A stretch of DNA of 62,000 bases from Bolinopsis microptera. Its lineage: Eukaryota; Ctenophora; Tentaculata; Lobata; Bolinopsidae. The stretch spans positions 3,698,460-3,760,459 of the forward strand of contig NC_087083.1 in NCBI RefSeq assembly GCF_026151205.1, in the 5' to 3' direction. Made by a program: the position numbers and the translations under genes. Of this stretch, positions 1 through 13,500 are shown in pieces (the first letter of the stretch is position 1; each line of letters opens with the position of its first letter). The notes under the pieces were generated by a model, which was given only the letters and a program-made list of their open reading frames with translations, searched no databases and had not been told where the DNA came from.

Positions 1-1264
1 ATGTGTGGTGGGGTTAAAAATTGGCCAAAAAGTGATTACGTATTATGTGAACGGTCCCTTGTGGTGAATGGCTATGACCCCCCACCCCATCTTGTACAAC
101 GTCTGTCCACTTTACCTCATTATTGGTCCAATATTGGTTACTCGTTCGCAGTCACCTGCCTTAGTTACCAGGTAACCTACTTAGTTACCTGTACATTTTG
201 ATATGTTTTGTGGAATTCTTGTTTTGGGAAATTACTAACAAATAAATGAAATTGATTATGAAAAGTTTGTAATCTGCAGATAGTTATTGTTTATTTACAC
301 ATAGTAACAGTCGAGCTTAAATTGTATCTTAGCTTTTAGTTTTATGTTTAAGATTTTGTTTTCCCTGTTGTTGTACTGAATGTCAGGACTATTTATACAT
401 CATGATTTAAGGCAATACTTACTTGGCATTTTCTATGTTTTCAACATTTTCGTTTTTTGCTCTCTTGAGTGGGTCAATCATGATAGATTACTGGGGACAC
501 TTTTTGCAACTCTTCGTAGCAGAAACATACAATTGTTAAACTAAATCTTTTCAAATATTAAAATAGAAGTTGCAATTAAACGTGAAAAACCTGCAAATTT
601 TCGAAACAGTTTTTCGCCAATATCTCGTCAGGGGAGCATTTTAACCCTATGTCATAGGGGTGATTTGGAATCAGCGTCCGAAAATACATCGATTGAAGTT
701 GGTTTCAACTGTCGGGGGCCCTTTTAGAAAAATCTCGAAGATCGACTGTAGAGTGATTTGGCACGTTCGTACTTGCTCGTTTAAATTTGTTCAAATACTA
801 AAAATCCCTTGAGCTGCTCGCACTGTTCCCTATTGTTAATCTTAGGATTAAATAAGTTAATTAAGTAAGCATTTTTATTAAAATGGACTTGATAGGTAAG
901 TTGTGTAATTTGGCGAATTTAGTAACTTGTTTTGAGAACTGCTCGTCAATCTTACTATATATAAAGCGAGACGATATATATATATATATAATATATATAT
1001 ATATATTTATTTATCCGCACCATTTTACTGACACCACGGCATCAACTTTAACACGGGTTTCCACAAAAACCGTACAAGATATAAAACTGAAACTTTTTTA
1101 ACTGATTCAAATCAGCATGAAAAAATCGAAAATCGGCCAAGGAATAAGAATTTTAGTACCCAAAATTTAGACCCCCAAGTGGTGTCAAAAACGCGAATTA
1201 AATAGGTAATAATTATTTTTACTTGGAGACTTTAGGGTAGGAAACTGATCCGGCCACCAAAGAG
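1..1264. other. A+T-rich DNA, no gene recognised
   Basis: No open frame here resembles a known protein and no paired inverted or direct repeat was found. The only structured sequence is an alternating AT tract near 973-1006. The small frames over this stretch have no domain or conserved motif and I do not regard them as genes. Confidence 0.6.
973..1006. repeat. (AT)n microsatellite
   Basis: An alternating A/T run of about 34 bases with one phase slip in the middle. It is a simple-sequence repeat with no further structure. Confidence 0.85.
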
Positions 1265-1556
1265 CCTTGACACCAGTCTTAAAGGTTTGACGGGTTCCTG
1301 CTAGTGAATGGTAAAGTGCACGTCACGTGATTGGTATCTGGTGAGTGATTATGGGGTGCCGGGTGTGTGGATGATGGGTTGAGTTGAATGCTTAGGTGGA
1401 TATGACGAGGATCTTGGTAGCCGTTGTTCACCAGCAGACTGTCGATTATCTCCTTAGACTCTTCATATTCCGGTGTTGAGGAGCACCTAGCGATGCTGTG
1501 TTGTAGCAATTCTTCATGATCGATGCGACTTTTGTCTTCTCTGTGTGGTGGCTTTT
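1265..1556 (-). pseudogene. Penelope-like element reverse transcriptase remnant
   Basis: The minus-strand frame is open from the left edge of the 1.1 kb array (about 1,556) to a stop at 1,279. It includes HSIARCSSTPEYEE, a stretch ending LLVNNGY, and CTLPF. A run of E-rich residues leading to L-x-NGY, followed by an LPF segment, resembles the thumb and C-terminal part of Penelope-like reverse transcriptases, but the match is short and made by eye. There is no intact catalytic core and the upstream coding part is missing. The frame runs straight into the array boundary, so this copy was either cut when the array formed or the join is an assembly edge. Confidence 0.4.
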
Positions 1557-4500
1557 AGCGTGTACAAGAGAAAGGCATTGTTGGACGTGAGGCGGGTGAG
1601 GATTCCTCTTACTTCATTCATATTAATTCTTCTTTTACGTCCCTAAAAAAATGTTATAGGTTATGTAGTGTGTAATTAGTTTCAAAATATAAGTTTCTAA
1701 TTAATCACCTGTATCCTTATATTCTTGTAACCAACTTTTATAGTTGATAGTACTATGTTTACAGTATGCACTGAAGGGATATCATAGAAAATTTTGAACT
1801 TTCGTCAGGTAACCCTCATTTAACCTCATTTAAGTTTCCTATATTCGGATGTGTCGATCGAGGAGATGGCCATAGATCTAATGGATCCTTAGCTACTCCC
1901 TAGTTAGGTGATACTGGGATTCGAACCTATAAACCTTCTGCGCTGAAGGCGGATGCATTTAACCATTAGGCTAGTTGTTGTACAAAATTCTTTGTTATAC
2001 TAAATTTAATCATCTTAATTACTGTGAAATTATTTAAGGATAACAACCACCAATGACTTCTATATAGATATTATCATGTTTGTATCCATTGTATCCTTGA
2101 CTGCATTACCTTCTTTGTTATTCTGCTTGTTTGCATCCTCACACCATTGGTGTTATGTTTAAAGACAAGGGACCATCATTTAATTGTCTCTCAATCGTTT
2201 TTCTGTCTGCATTGTGAAAAGATTAGTGTTTAGTGTTTACTTCTTAGGAAGTTCAACCAATGTCTCAGTCTCAACACCCGCAGTAACGTTAGTTTTCGCG
2301 TAGTCAAATAGGTTATAAAGAATGAAAATAATGAATTATTATTTCAGATAGAATGATAGTCTTCACCAGTGTGTTTAAATGATGTAATACGCCCACTACC
2401 CTTAAGATGATAGACAGCTCATCTTAGGTCTCTTGCAAATTATGGTTACCTTCAGTTACCTCATATCCACAACAAAACTGTTTGACTTGCACAATTTTAG
2501 ATTCCCCAGTATTTTCCTGTCTGGCCAACTGTCATTGCTCTCCTTGTTATAATGGTGTTGTACCAGGCACCATGTCATGACTAAATTTGTTTCTCTAATA
2601 TTCTTATTCGCTAATTGTATTGACCAATTCCTTGTTGTATGATTGTGCAGTCATATAAAGCGACAAGGAGAAAGGCCATGGTTGGACGTGAGGGGGTGAG
2701 GATTCCTCTTACTTCATTAAATTAATTCCTTCTTTTACGTCCTAAAAAAATGTTTATAGGTTTGTAGTGTTGTAATAGTTTCAAAATAAAAGTTTTCATT
2801 AATACATGTATCCTTTATTCTTGTACCCAACCTTTATAGTTGATATTACTATGTTTCCTGTATGCACTGAAGGGATATCATAGAAAATTTTGAACTTTCG
2901 TTAGGTACCCTAAAATTTTTTTAATCCCCTCAATTAAGTTTCCTATCATTCGGATGAGTCGATCGAGGAGATGGCATAGATCTAATGGGATCCTTAGATT
3001 CTCTAGACTAGGTGCTATGGGGATTCGTCCCCGAAACTTCTGCGCTGAAGGCGGATGCTTTAACCATTAGGCTTACTTGTTGTTACTAAATTTTGTTTAT
3101 ACTAAATTGTTAATTTATTTAAGTACTGTGAAATTAATTTAAGGATAACCAACCAACAAAATGAATTCTATATAAGATATTATCATGTTTGTATCCTTGT
3201 TTCCTTGAAGCATTACCTTCTTTGTTATCTCCTGCTTGGTTGCTTCTAATATTGGTGGTGTTACTTGTTTAAAGACAAGGACATCATTTAATTTTTCTCT
3301 CAATCGTTTTTCTGTCTGCATGATGATAAGATTAGTGGTTTTAGGTGTTTCCTTCTTAGGAAGTTCAACAAGTCTCAGTCTCAACACCCGCCAGTAACAT
3401 TAGTTGTTCGCGCTAGTCAAATGGTTAAAATGATGAAAATAAATTGATTAATATTTCGATAGAATGATAGTATTCCAGTGTGTTTAAAGATTGTAAAAGC
3501 CCACTCCTTCAGGATGAAGAAAGCTCTTCTTAGGTTCTTGCAATACTGGTACCTTCAGCGTAACCTCATATCCAAACAAAAACTGTTTTGACTTGCACAA
3601 TTTTAGATTCCCCAGTATTTTCCTGTGCCTGGCATATGTCAATTGCTTCAATGTTATAATTGTGTAGTTACAGGCACCAGGTCATTGACCTAAATTGTTT
3701 CTCTAAAATTCTTATTCGCTTAATTGTATTGTCATTTCCCTTGCTTGTTTGATTGTGCATTCATTAATAAGCGGACAGTGAAAGGCCATTGTTGGACGTG
3801 AGGGCGGGATGAGGGATTTCCTCTTACTTCATAAAATTAATTCCTTCTTTTACGTCCTAAAAAATTGTTATGGTTTGTAGTGTTGTAATAGTTTCAAAAT
3901 AAAGTTTCTAATTAATCACCTGGCTACCTTATATTCTTGTTACCCACCTTTTATAGTTGCTAGTATTAGTTTACAGTATGCACTGAAGGGAATATCATAG
4001 AAAGAATTTTTGAACTTTCGTCAGGTTCCCTCATTTTTACCCTCAATTAAGTTCCTATCTTTCGGATGGAGTTCGATCGAGGAGATGAATAGATCTAATG
4101 GATCCTTAGCTATCCCCTAGACTAGGTGATATGGGAATTCGAACCCTAAACCTTCTGCGCTGAAGGGGATGCTTTAACCATTAGGCTATTTTTGTTTTAC
4201 TAAAATTCTTTGTTCTACTAAATTGTAATTTCTTTAATTACTGTGAATTATTAAGGATATAACAACACAACTGAATTCTATATAAGTAGTATCATGTTTG
4301 TTCCTTGTATCTTGACTGCATTACTTCCTTTGTTATTCTGCTTGGTTGATTCCTCAACTTGTGGTTATGTTTAATGTACAAGACCCTATTTAATTTTTTT
4401 TCCAATCGTTATTCTGTATTGCATTGTGAAAAGATTGAGTTAGTGTTTACTTCTAGGAAGTTCAACCAATGTTCAGTCTCAAACCCGCAGTAACTTTGTT

Positions 4501-7500
4501 GTTTCGCGCAAGTCAAAAGGTTAATAATGAATGAAATAATTGATTATTATTCAGGATAGATTGATAGTATTCACAGTGTGTTTTTAAGATGTAAAAGCCA
4601 CTACCTAAGATGAAAGAAAAGCTTTCTTAGGTCGCTTGCAACTGGTACCTTCAGCGTTACCTCATATCAACAACACTGTTTTGACTCTGCACAATTTTCG
4701 ATTCCCAGTATTTTCCTGTCCTGGCAACTGTCATTGCTCTCCTTGTTATAATTGTGGTTGTACGGCACCATGTATGACCTAAATTTGTTTTCTAAATTCT
4801 TATTCGCTAATGTAATGACAATTCCTTGTTGTATGATTGTTTGCATTTCATATAAGCGACAAGAGAAAGGCCTTTGTTGGCGTGGAGGCGGGGTTAGGAT
4901 TCCTCTTACTTATTAAAATTAATTCCTTCTTATAGTCCTAAAAAAATGTTATAGGTTTGTAGGTTGGAAGTTGTTTCAAACATCAAAAGTTTTTCTAATT
5001 AATTCCCTGTATCCTTATATTCTTGTACCCAACTTTTATCGTTTGATAGTACTATGTTTTTTACAGCCTGCACAGGGATATATAGAAAAATTTTTGACTT
5101 TCGTAGGTTACCTCATTTAACCCTCAATTAGTTTCCTATCATTGTATGTGTCGATCGAGGAGATGGCATCGATCTAATGGATCCTTTGTTACTCCCTAGA
5201 TAGGTGATCACTGGATGCGAACCCTAACTCTGGCTGAGGCGGATGCTTTATCCATTAGGCTAATTGTTGTACTAAATTCTTTGGTATACTAAATTGTAAT
5301 TTATTTATTTACTGTGAAATAATATAAGGATAAAAACACAAATGAATTCTATATAAGATATTATCTTGTTTGTATCCTTGTATCCTTGTCTGCAGTACCT
5401 CTTGTTATCTCCTGCTTGGTTGCATCCTCAACATTGGTGTTTATTGGTTTTAAGACAAGGACCATCATTTAATTTTTCTTCAATCGTTTTTCTGTTCTGC
5501 TTGTTGAAAAGATTAGTGTAGTGTTTCACTGCTTGGAAGTTAAACAATGTCTCAGTCTCACCACCCGCAGTAATCTTAGTTCGTTCGCAGCTAGTCAAAT
5601 TGGTTAATAATGAATGAAACTAATTGATTATTAATTCAGATGAATGATAGTATTCACAGTGTGTTTTAAAAGATAGTAAAGCCCACTACCCTTAAGATGG
5701 AAAGAAAGCTCGTCTTAGGTCTCTTGCAATAATGGTACCAGTCAGGTTCCTATATCAACAAAAACTGTTTAGATCTGACACAATTTTAGATTTCCCCAGT
5801 ATTTCCCTGTCTGGCAACTGTCAATTGCTTCCTGTTATAATTGTGTTGTACAGCACATGTCATGACCTAAATTTGTTTCTCTTAAAAATCTTATTCGCTA
5901 ACTTGGTATTGACAATTCCTTGTTGTATGATTGGGCATTTCATCTAAGCGACAAGAAAAGGCCATTGTTGGACGTGAGGCGGGAGAGGATTCCTCTTACT
6001 TCATTTAAATTATTTCCTTCTTTTCGTCCTAAAAAAATGTTATAGGTTTGTAGTGTTGTAATTAGTTTTCAAAATACAAGATTTCTAATTAATCACTGTT
6101 CTTTTTTTTTTTTTTAGATTCTTGTACCCAAACTTTTATAGTTGATAGTACATGTTTACAGTATGCTCTGTAGGGATAATTCATTAGAAAAATTTGAACT
6201 TTCGTCAGGTACCCTCTATTTAACCCTTAATTATAGTTTCCTATCTTTCGGATGAGTGATCGAGGAGATGGCATAGTTTAATGGAATCCTTAGCTACTCC
6301 CTAGACTAGGTGTAGACTGGGATTCGACCTAAACCTTCTGCGCGAAGGCGGATGCTTTAACCATTCGGCTAATTTGTTGTACTATTTTTTGTTATACTAA
6401 ATTGTAATTTATTTAATTTACTGTTGAATTATTTAAGGATTACACCACAAATGAATTTCTAATAAGATCATTTTCATGTTTGTTTCCTTGTATCTTGACT
6501 GCATTTACTTCTTTGTTATCTCCTGCCCTTGTTGCTCTCAACACTGGTGTTATTGGTTTTAAAGACAAGGACCATCATTTCATTTTTCTCTCAATCGTTT
6601 TTTGTCTGCTTTGTTGAAAAGATTTAGTGTTTAGTGTTTACTTCTTAGGTAGTTCAACTTTGTCTCAGTCTCGACACCCGCAGTAGTAACTTTAGTTGTT
6701 CGCGCTAAGTAAATAGGTTAATATTGAATGAAAATAATTGATTAATTATTTCAGATTAGAATTGTAGTATTCACAGTGGTTTAAAGATGTAAAAGCCACC
6801 TTACCCTTAAGATGAAGACAGAAAGCTCTCTTAGGTTCTTGCAATACGGTACCTTCTGCGTACCTCATATCCAACAAAACTGTTTTGACTCTGCATCAAG
6901 TTTAGATTCCCCGTATTTTCTGTCCTGCAACTGGTCAATTGCTCTCCTTGTATAATTGTGTTGTACAGCCACCTGTCCATGAACCTAATTTGTTTCTCTA
7001 ACATTCTTATTCGCTAATTGTTTGAAATTCCTGTTTGTATGATTGTGCATTCATTAAGCGGACAAGAGAAAGGCCATTGTTGGACGTGAGGGGGTGAGGA
7101 ATTCCTATTACCTTCATTAAATTATACCTTTCTTTTTCGTCTTAATAAAATGTTATAGGTTTGTAGTGTTGTAATTAGTTTCAAAATAAAAGTTCTAATA
7201 ATCACTGTATCCTTATATTCTTGTACCCAACCTTTTATAGTTGATAGTACTTTGTTACAGATGCCATGAAGGGATATCATAGAAAAATTTTGAACTTTCG
7301 TCAGGTACCCTCATTTAACTCAAGTAAGTTTCCTATCTTCGGATGAGTCGATCGAGGAGATGGCCTAGAACTAAGGGATCCTTAGCTACTCCCTAGGACT
7401 AGGTGTACTGGGATTCGAACCCTAAAACCTTCTGCGCTGAGGCGGATGCTTTAACCCATTAGAATTGTTGTACTCAATTCTTTTGTAATACTAAATTGAA

Positions 7501-10500
7501 TTCATTTACTTACTGTGAGTAATTATTGAGGATAACATCCACAAATGAATTCTATATAAGCTATTATCATGTTTGTATACATTGTATCTTGACTGCATTA
7601 CCCTTCTATTGTTATCTCTCGCCTTGGTTGCATCCTCAACATTGGTGTTATGGTTTAAAGACAAGGACCATCATTATTTTTTTCTCTCAATCGTTTTTTG
7701 TCAGCATTGTGAAAAAAGATTAGTGTTTTAGTGTATACTTCTTAGGAAGTCAACAATGTCTCAGTCTCAACACCGCCAGTAACTTTAGGTTCGCGCTAGT
7801 CCAAATAGGTTAATAATGAATGAAATAATTGATAATTATTTCAGATAGAATGATAGTATTCACAGTGTTGTTTAAAGATGAAAGCCACTACCCTTACGAT
7901 GAAGAAAGCTCTTCTTTGGTCTCTGAAATACTGGTTAACCTTCAGCGTACCTCTATCCAAACAAAACTGTTTGACTTGCACAATTTAGGTTCCCCAGTAA
8001 TTTCTGTCCTGGAACTGTTCAATTGCTATCCTTGTTATAATTGTTGTTGTACAGGCCAGGGTCATGACCTAAATTTGTTTCTCCTATAATTCATTTATTC
8101 GCTAATTGTATTGACAATTCCTTGTTGTATGGATTGTGCATTCATATAAGGCGACAAGAGAAAGCCATTGTGGACGTTGAGGCGGGTGAGGATTCCTCTT
8201 ACTTCATTAAAGTAATTCCTCTTTACGTCTAAAAATATGTTATTGGTTTGTTGTGTTTGTAATTAGTTTCAAATAATTGTTCTCTAATAATCACCTGTAG
8301 CCTTATAATTCTTGTACCAACTTTTATAGTTGATAGTACTATGTTACAGTATGCACTGATGGATATCATAGAAAAATTTTTGAACTTTCGTAGGTCCTCA
8401 TTTAACCCTCAATTTAAGTTTCTATCATTCGGATGGTCGATCGAGGAGATGGCAGAGATCTAAATGGGGATCCTTAGCTACTCCCTAGGACTAGGTGATC
8501 TGGGATTCGAACCCTAATACCTTCGCGCTGAAGGCGGATGCTTTAACATTGGCTTAATTGTAGTCTAAATTCTTTGTTATACTAATGTAATTTCATTTAC
8601 ATGACTGTGAATTATTTAACGGAAACAACCCACAAATGAATTCTATATAAGATATTATCATGTTTGATCCTGTATCTTGACTGCATTACTTCTTTGTTAT
8701 CTATGCTTGGTTGCATCCTCAACATTGGTGTTATTGGTTTAAGGAAAGGACCATCCATTTAATTTTTTCTCTCAATCGTGTTTCTGTCTGCATTGTGAAA
8801 TGATTAGGTGTTTAGTGTTTACTCTTAGGAGTTCAAAAATGTCTCAGTCTCAACACCGGCAGTAACTTTAGTTGATCGCGCTAGTCAATTGGTTATAATG
8901 AATGAAAATAATTGATTATTATTTCAGATCGAATGATAGTATTTCACAGTGTGTTTAAAGATTTGTAAAAGCCCACTACCCTTAAGTGGAAGAAAGCTCT
9001 TTCTAGGTCTCTTGCAAATTACTGGTCTTCAGCTTACTCATATCCAACAAAACTGTTTGACTCTGCCACAATTTTAGATATACCCCAGTATTTTCATTGT
9101 CCTGGCAACTGTCAATTGCTCTCCCTTGTATATTGTGTTGTACAGGCCACCCTGTCATGACCGAAATTTGTTTCTCTAAATCCTTATTCGACTAATTGTA
9201 TTGACCATTTCCTTGTTGTATGATTGTGCATTATATAAGCGACTAAGAGAAAGGCCAGTGTTGGACGTGAGGCGGGTGAGGATTCTCTTACTTCATAAAA
9301 TTAATTCCTTTCTTTTACGTCCTAATAAAATGTTATAGGTTTGTAGTGTCTGTATATTGTTTCAAAATAAAAGTTTCTAATTACGCACGGTATCCTTATA
9401 TTCTTGTACCAACCTTTTTTAGTTGGAGTACTATTGTTGTACAGTATGCCAATGTAGGGATATCATAGAAAAAATTTTTGAACTTTCGTCAGGTACCCGC
9501 ATTTAACCTCAATTAAGTTTCCTATCATCGGATGAGCCGATCGCGGACGATGGCATAGATTAATGGATCTTTCGCCTACTCCCTAGACTAGGGTGATACT
9601 GGGGATTCGAACCCTCCAAACTTCTGCGCTGAGGCGGATGCTTTAACCATGAGGGCTCATTGGTGTAAAATTCTTTGTTATACTAAATTGTATTTATTTA
9701 ATTACTGTGAATTATTTAAGGATAACAACCACAAATGAATTCTATATAAGATATTATAATGTTTGTTTCCTGGTATCCTCTTGACTGATTACCTTCTTTG
9801 GTTTCTCCTGCTTGGTTGCTTCCCTCAACATTGGTGTTATTGGTTTAACGACAGGACCATCATTAATGTTTCTGGCTCAATCGTTTTTTCTGTCTGCATT
9901 GTGAAAGATTAGTGTTGAGCCCCCCCAAAAAAACTGTTTACTTTTTGGAGTTCAATCAATGTCCTCAGTCTCAAACACCCGCTCAGTAACTTTAGTTGTT
10001 CGCGCTAGTCAAATAGGCTTAAATAATGTATGAAATAATTGATTTTAATTTCAGATTGAATCCTAGTAGTCCAGGTGTTAAGATGTAAAAGCCACTACCC
10101 TTAAGATGAAGAAAGCTTTTTAGGTTTTGCAATACTGGTACCTTAGCGTACTCATATCCAACAAAAACTGTTTTGTACTCTGCCACTCTTTTAGATTCCA
10201 CAGTATTTTCACTGTCCTGGCACTGTCAATTGCTCTCCTTGTTATATTGTGTTGTACTGGCACCAGGTCATGACCCTAAATTTGTTTCTCTAAATTCTTA
10301 TTCGCTACTTGTATTGACATTCCTGTTGGTGATTGTGCATTCATTAAGCGTCATGAGAAAAAGGCCATTGTTGGACCGTTGAGGCGGGGGGGTGAGGTTC
10401 CTCTTACTTCATTTAATTAATTCCTTCTTTTACGTTCCTAAAAAATGTTATAGGTTAGTAGTGTTGTAATTAGTTTCAAAATAAAAGTTTCTAATAAATC

Positions 10501-13500
10501 ACCTGTATCTTATATTCTTGTACCCAACCTTTTATTGTTGATTGTACCTATGTTTACATATGCATGAAGGGATATCCATAGAAAATTTTTGAACTTTCGT
10601 AAGGTACCCCTCCATTTAACCATCAATTAAGTTCATTTCATTCGGTGAGTCGATCGAGGGGATGGCATAGATCTAAGGCGATCCTTAGCTACTCCCTAGA
10701 CTAGGTGATACTGGGATTCGCACCCTAAACCTTCTGCGCTGAAGGCGGATGCTTTAAACCATTAGACTCATTGTTGTACTAAATTTCTTTTTATACTAAA
10801 ATTGTAATTTCATTTAATTACCTGTGAACCTTATTGAAGGTAACAAACACAAATGAAATTCTATATAAGATCATCTGCATCCATGTTTGTATCCTTGTAT
10901 CCATTGACTGCATTACCTTCTTTGTTATCTTCTGCTTGGTTGCATCCCTCAACATTGGTGTTATTGGTTTTAAAGACAAAGGACCATCATTTAATTTATC
11001 TCTCAATCGTTTTTCTGTCTCATTGTGAAAAGATTAGTGTTGTGTTACTTCTTAGGAAGTTCAACACATGTCTCAGTCTCAACCCCGCAGTAACTTTAGT
11101 TGTTCGCGCAGTCAAATAGGTTAATAATAATGAATGAAAATATGATTATTATTTCAGATAGAATGATAGTATTCACGTGTGTTTTTAAAGGATGTAAAGC
11201 CCACTACCCTTAAGATTGAAGAAAGCTCTTCTTAGGTCTCTTGCATATACTGGTACCTTCAGGCTACCTCATATCCAACAAAAACTGTTTTGACTCTGCT
11301 CAATTTAGATTCCCCAGTATTTTCCTGTCCATGGCAACTGTCAAGTGCTCTCCTTGTTATAATTGTGTTGTACAGGCACCATGTCATGACCTAAATTTGT
11401 TTCTCTAAAATTCTTATTCGCTTATGGTAGTGACAAGTCCGTGTTGTATGATTGTGCATTTATAAAGCGACAAGCGAAAGGCCATTGTTGGACGGAGGCG
11501 GGTCGAGGATTCCTCTTTCCGTCATTAATTAATTCCTTCTTTTACGTCCTAAAAAAATGTTTAGGTTGTAGTGTTGTATTAGTTTCAAAATTTAAAGTTT
11601 TAATTAATACCTGTATCCTTATATCTTGTACCAACATTTTTATAGTTGATAGTACTTATGTTTCCAGTATGCACGACGGGATATCATAGAAAAATTTTTG
11701 AACTTTCGGCAGGTACACCTCATTTAACCCTGCAATTAAGGTGTCTATCATTCGGATGAGTCGCTCGGGAGATGGCATAGATCTATGGATCCTTAGCTAC
11801 TCCAAGACTAGGTGTACTGGGATATTCGAAAACCCTAAACCTTCTGCGTGAAGAGCGGATGCTTTAACCCATTAGGCTAATGTTGTACTAATGTCTTTGT
11901 TATACTAAATTGTAATTTCATTTAATTACTGTGAATTTTTTAAGGATAACAACACAAATGAACTTCTATATAAGAATTCATCATGTTTGTTTTTGTCACT
12001 TGACTGCATTACCTTCTTTGTTATCCTCTGCTTGGTTGCATCCTAACATTGGTGTTATTGGTTTTAAAGGACACAGGACCATCATTTAAATTTTTCTCTC
12101 AAGCGTTCCTTTCTGTTGCTTTCTGTGAAAGTTAGTGTTTAGTTGTTATTTACTTCTTAGGAGTTCACATGTTAGTCTCAACCTACGCAGTAATTTAGTT
12201 GTTTCGCGCTAGTCAAAATAGGTTAAATAATGAATGAATATAATTGATCATTTATTTCAGATAGATTGATAGTATTCTCAGTGTGTTTAAAGATGTAAAA
12301 GCCCACTACCCTTACGATGAAGAAAGTTTTAAGTCTCTTTCAATACTGGTACCTTCAGCGTAACTCATATCCAACAAATGTTTTGACTTGCACTAATTTT
12401 AGATTCCCAGGTATTTTCCTGACCTGGCACCTGTCTATTGCTCTCTTGTTATAATTGTGATGTACGGGCACCATGTCATGACCTAATTTGTTTCTCTAAA
12501 ATCTTATTCGCTAACTTGTATTGACAATTCCTTGTTGTATGATTGTGCATTCAATTATAAGCGACAAGAGAAAGGGCCATTGTTGGACGTGAGGCGGGGT
12601 GGATTCCTCTTCTTCATTAATATTAATTCCTTCTTTTACGTCCTACAAAAAAATGTTATGGTTATTTTGTCGTGTTGTAATTAGTTTCAAAATAAAAGTT
12701 TCTAAATTAATCACCTGTATCCTATATTCTTGTACCAACCTTTTTATAGTTGATTTAGTACTATGTTACAGTATGCACTGAAGGGATATCATAGGAAAAA
12801 TTTTTGAACTTTAGTCAGTACCTCATTTACCTCAAATTAAGTTTTCTATCATTCGGATGCAGTTCGATTCGAGGAGATGGCATAGATCTATTGGATCCTT
12901 AGCTTACTCATAGAAAAAACTAGGTGATACGGGGATTCGAAACCCTAAACCTTCTGGTGAGGCGGATGCTTAAAACCATAGGGATAATTGTTGTGCTAAA
13001 TCTGTGTATTTATACAAATTGTAATTTCATTTAATTAACTCGTGATTTATTTAAGATAAACCAACCACAAATGAATTCTATATACGATATTATCTGTTAG
13101 TATCCTTGTATCTTGGATGCATTACCTTCTTTGTTATTCTGCTTGGTTGCAACCTCAACATTGGTGTTATTGGTTTAAAGACAAGGACCATCATTGAATT
13201 TTTCTCATCACTCGGTTTTTCTGTCTGCATTGTGAAAAGATTAGTGTTTATGTTTACTTCTTACGGAAAGTTCAACAATGTCTCAGTTCAACACCGCAGT
13301 ACTTTAGTTGTTCGCGCTAGTCAAATAGGTTAATAAGAATAAAAATAAATTGATTATTATTTCAGATAGAATGAAATTATTACCAGTGTTGGTTTAAGAT
13401 AAAAAAAAAATAAAAAAAAAAAGATTTAAAAGCCCACTACCCTTAAGTTGAAGAAAGCTCTTCTTAGGTCTCTTGCAAATACTGGGCCCCCCCCCCCCCC

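Noticed and set aside
973-1006. (AT)n tract as a replication origin or promoter
   Set aside because: A simple microsatellite with no associated gene or motif.
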